64,000 bases of DNA, from the NCBI GenBank assembly GCA_001429255.1, contig LMJI01000001.1:707882-771881 (forward strand), in the 5' to 3' direction. This DNA is from Cellulomonas sp. Root930 (GTDB lineage Bacteria; Actinomycetota; Actinomycetes; Actinomycetales; Cellulomonadaceae). Shown one piece after another: positions 17,523-25,744 of the stretch. Both the position numbers and the translations under genes were made by a program. Each line of letters begins with the position of its first letter. Within the stretch, counting starts at the first letter, position 1. The notes beneath the pieces were generated by a model. The model did not search any database. It had not been told where the DNA came from and saw only the letters and a program-made list of their open reading frames with translations.

Positions 17523-19046
17523 ATGCCCGACACCCAGTACGTCCTGGCCATCGACCAGGGCACCACCAGCACCCGCGCCATCGTGTTCGACCATTCCGGC
17601 CAGATCGTCGAGTCCGGCCAGATCGAGCACGAGCAGATCTTCCCGCGCGCCGGGTGGGTCGAGCACAACGCCGAGGAGATCTGGAAGAACACCCGCGAGG
17701 TCGTCGGTCTCGCGCTCACCCGCGCCAACCTGACGTACCGGGACCTCGCCGCGGTCGGCATCACCAACCAGCGCGAGACCGCCGTGGTCTGGGACCGGAC
17801 CACCGGCAAGCCGGTCTACAACGCGATCGTCTGGCAGGACACGCGCACGCAGAAGATCGCCGAGGAGCTGGGCGCGCTGGGGGGCGGCGCGGACCGGTAC
17901 AAGGCGAAGGTCGGCCTTCCGCTGGCCACCTACTTCTCCGGCCCGAAGATCAAGTGGATCCTCGACAACGTCGACGGCGCCCGCGCCAAGGCCGAGGCCG
18001 GTGACCTCGCGTTCGGCAACACCGACGCGTGGGTGCTGTGGAACATGACCGGCGGCGTCGACGGCGGCGTGCACGTCACCGACCCGACCAACGCGTCCCG
18101 CACCATGCTCATGGACCTCGCGACGCTCACGTGGGACGCCGACATCGCGGCCGACATGGGCATCCCGCTGTCGATGCTGCCGGAGATCAAGTCGTCGTCC
18201 GAGGTGTACGGGAAGGGCCGCGAGGGCGGCATGGTCCCGGGCGTGCCGATCGCCGGCATCCTCGGCGACCAGCAGGCGGCCACGTTCGGTCAGGCGTGCT
18301 TCGAGGTCGGCATGGCCAAGAACACCTACGGCACCGGCAACTTCATGCTCATCAACACGGGCACCGAGCCGATCCCGTCGAAGAACGGCCTGCTGACGAC
18401 GGTCTGCTACAAGATCGGCGACCAGCCGACCGTCTACGCGCTCGAGGGCTCGATCGCCGTGAGCGGCTCGCTCGTCCAGTGGCTTCGCGACAACCTCGGG
18501 ATCATCTCGTCGGCACCCGAGATCGAGGAGCTGGCCAAGACCGTGGACGACAACGGCGGCGCCTACTTCGTGCCGGCGTTCTCGGGCCTGTTCGCGCCGT
18601 ACTGGCGGTCCGACGCCCGCGGCGCCCTCGTCGGGCTCACGCGGTACGTCAACAAGGGGCACATCGCCCGGGCCGCGCTCGAGGCGACGGCGTTCCAGAC
18701 CCGCGAGGTCCTGGACGCCATGAACGCCGACTCGGGCGTGGACCTGACCGAGCTCAAGGTCGACGGCGGCATGGTCCAGGACGAGCTGCTCATGCAGTTC
18801 CAGGCGGACATCCTCGGCGTCCCCGTGGTCCGGCCGAAGGTCGCGGAGACCACGGCGCTCGGTGCGGCCTACGCGGCCGGCATCGCGGTCGGCTTCTGGA
18901 ACGGCGAGCAGGACGTCATCGACAACTGGGCCGAGGACAAGCGCTGGGAGCCGACGATGGACGCGGACGAGCGCGCCCGGCAGTACCGGCTCTGGAAGAA
19001 GGCGGTCACCAAGACGTTCGACTGGGTGGACGACGACGTGAGCTGA
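17523..19046 (+). CDS. glpK: Glycerol kinase
   Basis: Phosphorylates glycerol to sn-glycerol-3-phosphate with ATP. The 507 residues are full length for the FGGY family. Visible landmarks are the N-terminal phosphate loop [44 protein letters not shown], the FGGY signature region around [18 protein letters not shown], and the C-terminal ATP-binding motif [25 protein letters not shown] lies eight bases before ATG 17523. It is the last gene of the glycerol operon and is followed by a strong hairpin. Confidence 0.97.
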   Translation: MPDTQYVLAIDQGTTSTRAIVFDHSGQIVESGQIEHEQIFPRAGWVEHNAEEIWKNTREVVGLALTRANLTYRDLAAVGITNQRETAVVWDRTTGKPVYNAIVWQDTRTQKIAEELGALGGGADRYKAKVGLPLATYFSGPKIKWILDNVDGARAKAEAGDLAFGNTDAWVLWNMTGGVDGGVHVTDPTNASRTMLMDLATLTWDADIAADMGIPLSMLPEIKSSSEVYGKGREGGMVPGVPIAGILGDQQAATFGQACFEVGMAKNTYGTGNFMLINTGTEPIPSKNGLLTTVCYKIGDQPTVYALEGSIAVSGSLVQWLRDNLGIISSAPEIEELAKTVDDNGGAYFVPAFSGLFAPYWRSDARGALVGLTRYVNKGHIARAALEATAFQTREVLDAMNADSGVDLTELKVDGGMVQDELLMQFQADILGVPVVRPKVAETTALGAAYAAGIAVGFWNGEQDVIDNWAEDKRWEPTMDADERARQYRLWKKAVTKTFDWVDDDVS

Positions 19047-19052
19047 CCTGAG

Positions 19053-19096
19053 CACGACGAGGGCCGGGGTGGCAGGTTCCCCCGGCCTTCGTCGTG
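19053..19096 (+). terminator. Terminator hairpin after glpK
   Basis: CACGACGAGGGCCGGGG pairs with CCCCCGGCCTTCGTCGTG (one G-T wobble) around a short loop. It lies six bases after the glpK stop and just before the convergent MMPL stop, so it may terminate both. Confidence 0.8.
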
Positions 19097-19102
19097 CCCG
19101 GG

Positions 19103-21340
19103 CTACTGCGCGACGGGCGCGACGGGCTCCGCGGGCGCGCTCGGGCGCTCCAGCGCCGCACCCTCGATGTCCACGTTCGGGATGATCCGGTCGAGCCAGG
19201 CCGGGATCCACCAGGCCGACTTCCCGAGCAGGGTCATGGCCGCCGGGATCATCGTCATGCGGACCACCAGCGCGTCGAACAGGATGCCGATGGCCAGCGC
19301 GAACGCGATCGGGCTGATCTGCGCGGACCCGCTGAACACGAAGCTGGAGAACACCGAGATCATGATCAGCGCGGCGGCGAGCACCACGCGGGCACCGTGC
19401 GCGAACCCCAGGCGGACCGACGTGACCGGGTCGGCACCGTGCACGTGCTCCTCGCGCATCCGGGACACCAGGAACACCTGGTAGTCCATGGCCAGCCCGA
19501 ACAGCACGCCCACCAGCAGGATCGGCAGGAAGCTGAGCAGCGGGCCGGCCGAGTCGACGTTGAAGATGCCCGACATCCAGCCCCACTGGAACACCGCTGT
19601 CGTCGCACCGAACGCCGCGGCGATGGTCAGCAGGAACCCGAGCACCGCGGTGATCGGGACCAGCAGCGAGCGGAACGCGACGAGCAGCAGCACGATCGCG
19701 AGCCCGACGACGATGAGCAGGAACAGCGGGAACGCGTCGGCCAGCTTCTCCGTGATGTCGATGTTCGCGGCGGCCGCGCCGGTCACCCACAGCTCGGTGC
19801 CGGTGGCGGACTCGAGGTCCGGGCGGGCGTCGCGGATGGCGTGCACCAGGCCCGCGGTCTCCTCGGAGTTCGGCGCGCCGGTGGGGATGACCACGACGAG
19901 CGCGGCGTCGGCACCCTCGGACGCACCGGGCGCCGCGACGGGGGCCGCATAGGCGACGTCCGGGAGCTCGGACACCCGCGCGACGACGGCGCCGACCGCG
20001 TCCGGCAGGGACGACGGGTCCTCTGCCGCGTCGACCAGCACGACCAGCGGACCGTTGAAGCCGGGGCCGAAGCCCTCGGCGAGCATCTCGAACGCCTGGC
20101 GGTCGCCGGACCCCTCGGGCTCGCGGCCGGCGTCGGGCAGCCCGAGCCGCAGGCTCAGCGCCGGGATGGCGATGGTGAGCAGCACGGCGGCGCTGACGAC
20201 GAGCGTGATGATCGGGTGGGTGGTGACGAACGCGCCCCAGCGGTTGCGCGCCTCGCGCGAGTGCTCGGCCTGCCGCATCGCCCGGCCGCGCGGACGCAGC
20301 CGCTCGCCGGCGAAGCCCATGATCGCGGGCAGCAGGGTGAGGGCGACCGCGACCGCGATGACGACGGTCGCGGCGGCCGCGAGGCCCATGGCGGCCAGGA
20401 ACGGGATGCCGGTGACCGTCAGGGCGGCGAGCGCGATGACGACGGTGGTGCCCGCGAACCCGACCGCGCTGCCCGCGGTGCCGACCGCGCGGCCGGCGGA
20501 CTCGAGCGGATCCATGCCGTCGGCCAGCTGCTGGCGGTGCCGGGAGAGCAGGAAGAGGGCGTAGTCGATGCCGACCGCGAGCCCGAGCATGAGGGCGAGG
20601 GTCAGGGTGGCCGACGAGATCACGGTGATGCCGGACAGGGAGAGCACCCCGGCGATGCCGATGCCCACGCCGAGGAGCGCCGTGAGGATCGGCATGCCCG
20701 CGGCGAGCAGCGACCCGAACGTCACGACGAGCACGACCAGTGCGACGACCAGGCCGATCGCCTCGGTGGGGCCGGCCAGCTCCAGTGGCGCGGTGAACGG
20801 GCCACCCGACAGGGCGACCTCGTACCCGTCGGCCTCGAGCGCGTCGGCGGCGTCCTCGAGCACGTCGGTCGTCGCCGCCGGGACGTCCTCCATGCCGACC
20901 GTGAACTGCACGTCGACGTACATCACGCTGCCGTCGGGGGCGACCGCCTGGGCGGTCACGGGGTCGGACACCCCGGCCACGTCCTCGGCCTGCGCGACAG
21001 GGCCGATCGCCGTCATGACGTCCTGGATCCCGGTGCCCTCCAGGAACGACTCACCCTCGGGCGCGGCGACGACGACGCGGGCGCTGGACGGCGCCTCGGC
21101 GTCCTGCGCCTGGGACGCGCTGTTGGATCCCACACCCGCGGCCTGGTCGCCGAGCCGCTCGGCGACGAGCGCCTGGGCACGGTCGGACTCGGTGCCCGGG
21201 ATGGAGAACGAGTTCGAGAGGTGCAGCCCCGACGACACCGCGCCGAACGCGGCGGCGGCGAGCACCAGCAGCCACGCGACGAGCACGATCCAGCGGTGCT
21301 TGTAGCTTCCCCGGCCCAGACGGTCCAGCACGCGTGCCAT
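19103..21340 (-). CDS. MMPL-family RND transporter
   Basis: A 745-residue membrane exporter of the MMPL/RND group, of the kind that moves lipids or drugs outward. Topology by eye: helix 1 at about 18-37, an extracytoplasmic domain (about 40-165), a helix block (about 170-325; LMLGLAVGIDYALFLLSRHR), a second extracytoplasmic domain (about 380-530) and a second helix block (about 535-720; VGVLFGLAMDYQVFLVSRMR). The paired GIDYALF / AMDYQVF motifs carry the Asp-Tyr proton-relay residues of the family. ATG 21340 follows AAGGAG. A TetR gene is divergent from it across 70 bases, the standard repressor-pump arrangement. Confidence 0.93.
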   Translation of the reverse strand: MARVLDRLGRGSYKHRWIVLVAWLLVLAAAAFGAVSSGLHLSNSFSIPGTESDRAQALVAERLGDQAAGVGSNSASQAQDAEAPSSARVVVAAPEGESFLEGTGIQDVMTAIGPVAQAEDVAGVSDPVTAQAVAPDGSVMYVDVQFTVGMEDVPAATTDVLEDAADALEADGYEVALSGGPFTAPLELAGPTEAIGLVVALVVLVVTFGSLLAAGMPILTALLGVGIGIAGVLSLSGITVISSATLTLALMLGLAVGIDYALFLLSRHRQQLADGMDPLESAGRAVGTAGSAVGFAGTTVVIALAALTVTGIPFLAAMGLAAAATVVIAVAVALTLLPAIMGFAGERLRPRGRAMRQAEHSREARNRWGAFVTTHPIITLVVSAAVLLTIAIPALSLRLGLPDAGREPEGSGDRQAFEMLAEGFGPGFNGPLVVLVDAAEDPSSLPDAVGAVVARVSELPDVAYAAPVAAPGASEGADAALVVVIPTGAPNSEETAGLVHAIRDARPDLESATGTELWVTGAAAANIDITEKLADAFPLFLLIVVGLAIVLLLVAFRSLLVPITAVLGFLLTIAAAFGATTAVFQWGWMSGIFNVDSAGPLLSFLPILLVGVLFGLAMDYQVFLVSRMREEHVHGADPVTSVRLGFAHGARVVLAAALIMISVFSSFVFSGSAQISPIAFALAIGILFDALVVRMTMIPAAMTLLGKSAWWIPAWLDRIIPNVDIEGAALERPSAPAEPVAPVAQ

Positions 21341-21370
21341 GTTCACTCCTTGGTCGACGCTGCAGGATAC

Positions 21371-21384
21371 CCGACACCTGTCGG
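21371..21384. promoter_or_regulatory. Candidate TetR operator between the MMPL gene and its regulator
   Basis: A perfect inverted repeat CCGACA-CC-TGTCGG lies in the 70-base divergent region. Its position close to both starts fits repression of pump and regulator together. Confidence 0.55.
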
Positions 21385-21410
21385 TTACTGACGATGGCAT
21401 CATGTGACGC

Positions 21411-22001
21411 GTGACAACCCAGGACGACGGCGCCCGGGTGGATCCACGAGTGCTGCGCACGCGTCGGCTGCTCCAGGATGCACTCCTCTCGCTGGCCCGC
21501 GAGCGGAACCTCGACGAGATCTCGGTGGCCGACGTCGCCGACCGGGCGACCGTGAACCGCAGCACCTTCTACCAGCACTACCCCGACACGGACACGCTGC
21601 TGGCCGACGCCCTCGACGCGCAGGCCGCCCTCGTCGGCGCCGACCTCACCCAGATCCACCCCGACGCGGCCTCCGGGACAGCCCCCGACGTGCTGGTCCG
21701 GTACGCCACCCACGTCGCGGAGAATGTCGGGCTGTACCGCAGCGCGCTCGGCGAGCACGGCTCCCCCGTCGCCGTGACCCGGTTGCGCCGGCGCATCGGC
21801 GCGCTCGCGCTCGAAGGCCTCGAGCTGCACGGCGCGCCCCCGGCGCTCGCCGTCCTGCCCCTGCCGATCGCCGCCGCCGCGCTGGCCGGATCGGTCATCG
21901 GAGTGCTCGTGGCGTGGCTCGAGCGCGACCCGCTGCCGCCGGCGGAGGACGTCGCCTCCTGGGCCTGGTCGGCCGTCAGCGGCTGGCCCCCGCAGGACTG
22001 A
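21411..22001 (+). CDS. TetR-family regulator of the MMPL transporter
   Basis: A 196-residue TetR-type repressor starting at GTG. The helix-turn-helix reads ISVADVADRATVNRSTFYQH (about 37-56), with the preceding helix LLQDALLSLARERNLD. The C-terminal domain is helical and hydrophobic (LAVLPLPIAAAALAGSVIGVL), of the type seen in AcrR-like drug sensors. It is divergent from the MMPL gene and probably represses it. The two tandem hairpin repeats start seven bases after its stop. Confidence 0.87.
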   Translation: MTTQDDGARVDPRVLRTRRLLQDALLSLARERNLDEISVADVADRATVNRSTFYQHYPDTDTLLADALDAQAALVGADLTQIHPDAASGTAPDVLVRYATHVAENVGLYRSALGEHGSPVAVTRLRRRIGALALEGLELHGAPPALAVLPLPIAAAALAGSVIGVLVAWLERDPLPPAEDVASWAWSAVSGWPPQD

Positions 22002-22008
22002 ACCCGCA

Positions 22009-22120
22009 GCGTCCGCACTCGTGCGTGCTCGGACCCGCCGGAGCGCGGACGTCGTCGCCACCGATGACCTTGCGTCCGCACTCGTGCGGGCTCAGACCCG
22101 CCGGAGTGCGGACGTCGTCG
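22009..22120. repeat. Two 49-bp direct repeats, each able to fold into a hairpin
   Basis: Bases 22009-22057 and 22072-22120 agree at 46 of 49 positions. Inside copy 2, GTCCGCACTC (22074-22083) pairs perfectly with GAGTGCGGAC (22104-22113). Copy 1 has the same fold with one mismatch. They lie between convergent TetR and SDR genes, so a bidirectional terminator is the simplest reading. The tandem duplication is unusual. Confidence 0.8.
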
Positions 22121-22145
22121 GCGCTCGCCGGAGGCTCGTCGGCGG

Positions 22146-22901
22146 TCAGGTGAAGTACGCGCCGCCGTTGACGTCGAGGACCGTCCCCGTGACGAACGCG
22201 GCGCCGTCCGAGGCCAGGTAGAGCACCGCCTCGGCGATGTCGTCGGGCGCCCCCGCCCGGCTGAGCGGTGACGCGCTGACCGCGGCGCGCTGCGCGGGCT
22301 CGGGGGTGTGCGCGGCGTGCAGCGGCGTCCCGGCGACGAAGCCGGGCGCGACGACGTTGACGGTGATCCGGCGCGGTCCCAGCTCCCGCGCGAGCGCCCG
22401 GCTGAACCCTTCGAGCGCGGCCTTGGCCGTCGTGTACGCCACCATGCCGGTGCCGCCGCCGCTGCTCGCCGCCTGGGCGCCGATCGTGATGATCCGCCCG
22501 CCGTCGGGCATCACCGCGAGCGCGGCGCGGCTGGCGTAGAACGCGGACGAGAGGTTGAGGTCGAGGACGCCGTGCCAGTGCGCGTCGTCCATGGCCGGCA
22601 CCGCGCGACGCTCCACGGGTCCGCCGACGTTGTTGACCAGGATGTCGATGCCGCCGCCGAGCATGCTCGCAGCGTCGCTGACTGCCTTGTCGACGTCCCA
22701 GCTGCGCCGCAGGTCCACCTGGAAGGACGCCGCCGTCCGGCCGAGGTCCTTGATCTCGGCCACGACGGCCGAGGCGTCGTGCGACAGGTGCGTGATCGCC
22801 ACGTCGGCGCCCGCCCGGGCCAGGGCGAGGGCGGTGGCGCGGCCGATCCCCGAGGCACCGCCGGTGACGAGCGCGCGACGGCCGCTGAGCTCGTCCTTCA
22901 C
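22146..22901 (-). CDS. SDR-family NAD(P)-dependent oxidoreductase, FabG-like
   Basis: A 251-residue classical short-chain dehydrogenase. The cofactor loop is TGGASGIGRATALALA (about 13-28), NNVGG (about 90) stands in for NNAG, and the catalytic Tyr-x3-Lys is YTTAK (about 157-161). Against FabG, the block RIITIGAQAASSGG has Ala where RIITIGS carries the catalytic Ser; a neighbouring Ser may substitute, or the enzyme may be weak or altered. The C-terminus GTVLDVNGGAYFT is typical. The substrate is unknown, and neighbours give no pathway. Confidence 0.88.
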   Translation of the reverse strand: MKDELSGRRALVTGGASGIGRATALALARAGADVAITHLSHDASAVVAEIKDLGRTAASFQVDLRRSWDVDKAVSDAASMLGGGIDILVNNVGGPVERRAVPAMDDAHWHGVLDLNLSSAFYASRAALAVMPDGGRIITIGAQAASSGGGTGMVAYTTAKAALEGFSRALARELGPRRITVNVVAPGFVAGTPLHAAHTPEPAQRAAVSASPLSRAGAPDDIAEAVLYLASDGAAFVTGTVLDVNGGAYFT

Positions 22902-23026
22902 CGCGATGACCTCCTGTGCCTGGTGTTGAGCGCACCGTACGTGAGCGATTCGTCCCGCTCAACAGCAGGTTGTCCGAATCGTCCGGTTGGCTCAATGGTC
23001 AGTGGCTCCCGGTAGCGTCCTGCCCC

Positions 23027-23818
23027 ATGCGCCTGGCCACCTGGAACATCAACTCGATCCGCGCCCGCACCGACCGTGCGCTGGCCTTCCTCGAGCGGAC
23101 GGGCGTCGACGTCCTGGCCCTGCAGGAGACCAAGTGCAAGGACGAGCAGTTCCCGCGCGAGGGCTTCGAGGCGCTCGGGTACGAGGTGGCGACCACCGGG
23201 TTCAGCCAGTGGAACGGCGTCGCGATCATCTCCAAGGTGGGTATCGAGGACGTCGAGGTCGGCTTCCCCGGGATGCCCACGTGGGGGGACCCGGCGGCGG
23301 CCGAGGCCCGGGCGCTGGGCGCGACGTGCGGCGGCGTGCGGGTGTGGAGCCTGTACGTGCCGAACGGGCGCGAGCTCGAGGACCCGCACTACGCCTACAA
23401 GCTCGACTGGCTGGCCCGCCTGCGGGACGCCGCCCAGGGCTGGCTCGCCGCGGACGCGCAGGCGCAGGTCGCCCTCGTCGGCGACTGGAACATCGCGCCC
23501 CTGGACACCGACGTCTGGGACATCGGCTTCTTCGCGGGCCGCACCCACGTGTCCCCGGCCGAGCGGGACGCGTTCACGGCGATCGCCGAGGCCGGGTACA
23601 CCGAGGTCTCGCGCGTCCACCAGCCCGCCGAGCACACCTACACGTACTGGGACTACCAGCAGCTCCGGTTCCCCCGGAACGAGGGGATGCGCATCGACCT
23701 CACGTACGCGACGCCGGCTCTGGCGGCGCGGGTGACCGGCGTGAGCATCGAGCGCAACGAGCGCAAGGGGAAGGCGCCGTCCGACCACGTCCCGGTCATC
23801 CTCGAGATCGCCGGCTGA
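23027..23818 (+). CDS. xthA: Exodeoxyribonuclease III / AP endonuclease
   Basis: A 263-residue AP endonuclease of the ExoIII family, acting in base excision repair with glycosylases such as MutY. It starts MRLATWNINSIRART. The metal-binding Glu lies in LALQETKCKDEQFP (E34 region). The catalytic triad region GDWNIAP, the block RIDLTYATP and the final SDHVPVILEI (catalytic His) are present. ATG 23027 is taken because the family begins exactly there, although the frame is open from 22916. Confidence 0.96.
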   Translation: MRLATWNINSIRARTDRALAFLERTGVDVLALQETKCKDEQFPREGFEALGYEVATTGFSQWNGVAIISKVGIEDVEVGFPGMPTWGDPAAAEARALGATCGGVRVWSLYVPNGRELEDPHYAYKLDWLARLRDAAQGWLAADAQAQVALVGDWNIAPLDTDVWDIGFFAGRTHVSPAERDAFTAIAEAGYTEVSRVHQPAEHTYTYWDYQQLRFPRNEGMRIDLTYATPALAARVTGVSIERNERKGKAPSDHVPVILEIAG

Positions 23819-23891
23819 CGGCGGGCCCGATGCGGGTGATGTCGGTGGGAACAGCGGTCGCCAGGCACCCTCGTTGGGCTAGGTTGCGCGC

Positions 23892-25004
23892 ATGAGCAAC
23901 GAGCCCGGGGGGCCGGCTCCGGTTCCCGACCCCTACGCCGCCCCCGACCCGGCACCCGCGGCCCCGGTGCCGCCCAGCGGCTACGAGTCCGTCCCTCCGA
24001 GCGGGTACGAGGCGGTGCGGACGCCCGTCGGCGAGACGCCACCGACCTACCCGTACGGCGCGGCGCCTCCGGCGGCGAACCCGTACGCCCAGCAGCCCGG
24101 CGCCGGCGACGCACCGCCGGCCTACGGGGCACCGCAGTACGGCGCACCGCAGTACGGAGCACCCCAGTACGGCGCGCCGCAGTACGGGGCTCCGCAGTAC
24201 GGCGCACCCGGCTACGCCCAGACCCCTCCCCCGTACGGCGCGCAGCCCTACGGGTACGGGCAGCCGTATGCCGCGCCCCCCACCGAGGGCATGGCGATCG
24301 CGTCGTTCGTCACCAGCACCGCCGGTCTCCTGTTCTTCGGCGGCCTGCCCGGCCCCGTCGGCCTCGGGCTCGGCATCGCCGCGCTCCGGCGCATCGCGGT
24401 CAACGGCAAGGCCGGGCGGGGATGGGCCATCGCGGGCATCGTCGTCGGCGCGGTCGGCATCCTGTGGCTGCTCGCGATCGTCGCCTACATCATCTTCGTC
24501 GTCGCCCTGATCGGAAGCTCGGGCAGCGGGTTCTGGGACGAGGTCGAGCAGGGCTTCGAGGAGGGGTACGAGCAGGGCACCGACGGCTCGGGGTCCGACC
24601 AGCTCCCGGAGTTCGCCCTGCGCACCGACCTGGTGGCCGGCACGTGCCTGACCACGTACTCGTGGGAGTACGACATGGCCGACACCGAGCCCGTGGACTG
24701 CGCCGTCCCGCACGAGGCCGAGGTGGTCGGGCTGATCACGATGACCGGGCCGGTCAGCCTGGACGCCGACGACGCGTTCGACTCGGCGTACAACGACGCC
24801 TGGGACGAGTGCGACCAGCTGACCCAGGGGCTCCTGCCCGACTACTTCTCGAACGGCAGCATCGAGCTGTACTACCCGCACCCGGACGACTTCGCCGCCG
24901 GCAACACGTCCGCCTACTGCGTGTACTACGGCGACGAGACCGGCATGACGGGATCGGCCACCGCGGGCACCCTCGAGCTCGCCGCCTCGGGGACGTCCTC
25001 CTGA
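23892..25004 (+). CDS. DUF4190 / Septum_form membrane protein with GAPQY repeats
   Basis: A 370-residue membrane protein. The N-terminal ~130 residues are a cytoplasmic Pro/Tyr/Gly-rich tail with five GAPQY repeats (residues about 79-103). Two hydrophobic segments follow (about 136-157 and 175-205; DUF4190-like, ALRRIAVNGKAGRGWAIAGI). The C-terminal ~135 residues resemble the Septum_form domain of actinobacteria: LVAGTCLTTYSWEY, VDCAVPHEAEVVGL and AYCVYYGDE, with Cys placed to form disulfides. Its cellular role is not established; the name only reflects the domain. The downstream paralogue overlaps its stop codon. Confidence 0.8.
   Translation: MSNEPGGPAPVPDPYAAPDPAPAAPVPPSGYESVPPSGYEAVRTPVGETPPTYPYGAAPPAANPYAQQPGAGDAPPAYGAPQYGAPQYGAPQYGAPQYGAPQYGAPGYAQTPPPYGAQPYGYGQPYAAPPTEGMAIASFVTSTAGLLFFGGLPGPVGLGLGIAALRRIAVNGKAGRGWAIAGIVVGAVGILWLLAIVAYIIFVVALIGSSGSGFWDEVEQGFEEGYEQGTDGSGSDQLPEFALRTDLVAGTCLTTYSWEYDMADTEPVDCAVPHEAEVVGLITMTGPVSLDADDAFDSAYNDAWDECDQLTQGLLPDYFSNGSIELYYPHPDDFAAGNTSAYCVYYGDETGMTGSATAGTLELAASGTSS
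24126..24215 (+). repeat. 15-bp tandem repeats coding for GAPQY
   Basis: Five 15-base units (24126-24200) encode GAPQY, and a sixth (24201-24215) encodes GAPGY. Units differ at third codon positions, so the array is older than a fresh slippage event and is kept at protein level. Confidence 0.9.
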
Positions 25005-25672
25005 GCAGTCCCACCGACCAGTACGCGTACCCGGAACCGCACTACGCCCCCGGGTGGGCCCCGCCGCGGCCGCGGCTCGAACCGACGGCCGTCTGGTCGC
25101 TGGTGACGGGTGTGGTCGGGCTCGGGCCTGCGGCACTCGTGCTCGCGATCGTCGCGCTCCGCCGGATCGCGTCGCGGCACACCCGTGGGCGCGGCCTCGC
25201 GATCGCGGGGGCCGTCCTCGGCGTCCTCGGCACGGTGGCCCTGGCCGTCGGGGTGACCGCCGTCGTGCTCACCACGCTGGGCACGCGCTCGCTGCCGGCC
25301 GACGTGGCCGCAGCCCGCGACGCCCGGGCGCAGCAGCTGGTCACGGGCAACTGCCTCGCGTCGCTCCCGGCGGACGGCCCGGTCGGGTCGGTCCGGGTGG
25401 TCCCCTGCGCCGATCCGCACGAGGCGCAGGTGGTCACCGAGTTCTCGTTCGCCGCGAACGCCGTCTGGCCCGGGCAGCAGGCGGCGGACGCCCGGGTGGC
25501 CCGCGCCTGCGTGCTCGACGACGACGAGATCGCCGAGGGCGTGCGGACGGTGACCTGGTCGCCGACCGAGCGCTCGTGGGCCGACGGCGACCGGGTGGGG
25601 CTGTGCCTCGCGGTGGTCGACGGCGGCGGCGTCACGGGCTCGTTCCTCGACGGCTCGGCCGAGGTGCCCTGA
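25001..25672 (+). CDS. Septum_form-type membrane protein, paralogue of the previous gene, likely CTG start
   Basis: A 223-residue product if read from CTG 25001, which overlaps the preceding TGA as CTGA. There is no ATG, GTG or TTG nearby upstream in frame. The first downstream GTG falls inside the first membrane helix, so translation must begin before it. The N-terminus is Pro/Tyr-rich (SSPTDQYAYPEPHYAPGW), then two helices (about 28-52 and 60-88) joined by RRIASRHTRGRG, as in the upstream paralogue. The extracytoplasmic domain repeats the NCLASLP, VVPCADPHEAQVV and LCLAVVDG pattern of its neighbour. The two probably act together at the envelope. Confidence 0.72.
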   Translation: MSSPTDQYAYPEPHYAPGWAPPRPRLEPTAVWSLVTGVVGLGPAALVLAIVALRRIASRHTRGRGLAIAGAVLGVLGTVALAVGVTAVVLTTLGTRSLPADVAAARDARAQQLVTGNCLASLPADGPVGSVRVVPCADPHEAQVVTEFSFAANAVWPGQQAADARVARACVLDDDEIAEGVRTVTWSPTERSWADGDRVGLCLAVVDGGGVTGSFLDGSAEVP

Positions 25673-25678
25673 CAGACT

Positions 25679-25694
25679 CTTACCACGTGGTAAG
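25679..25694. promoter_or_regulatory. TetR-type operator upstream of the first GH3 gene
   Basis: A perfect 16-base palindrome, CTTACCACGTGGTAAG, lies 50 bases before the GH3 ATG. The same core occurs in the promoter region shared by the TetR gene (28609-29232) and the MFS/GH3 operon, linking the two loci. Confidence 0.8.
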
Positions 25695-25744
25695 AATTGG
25701 GTTATGGTGGCGGGCAACGAACCCCAACGAGGAGGTACCCCGCG

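Noticed and set aside
24126..24215. CRISPR array
   Set aside because: The 15-base units are contiguous, have no spacers and encode GAPQY in frame.
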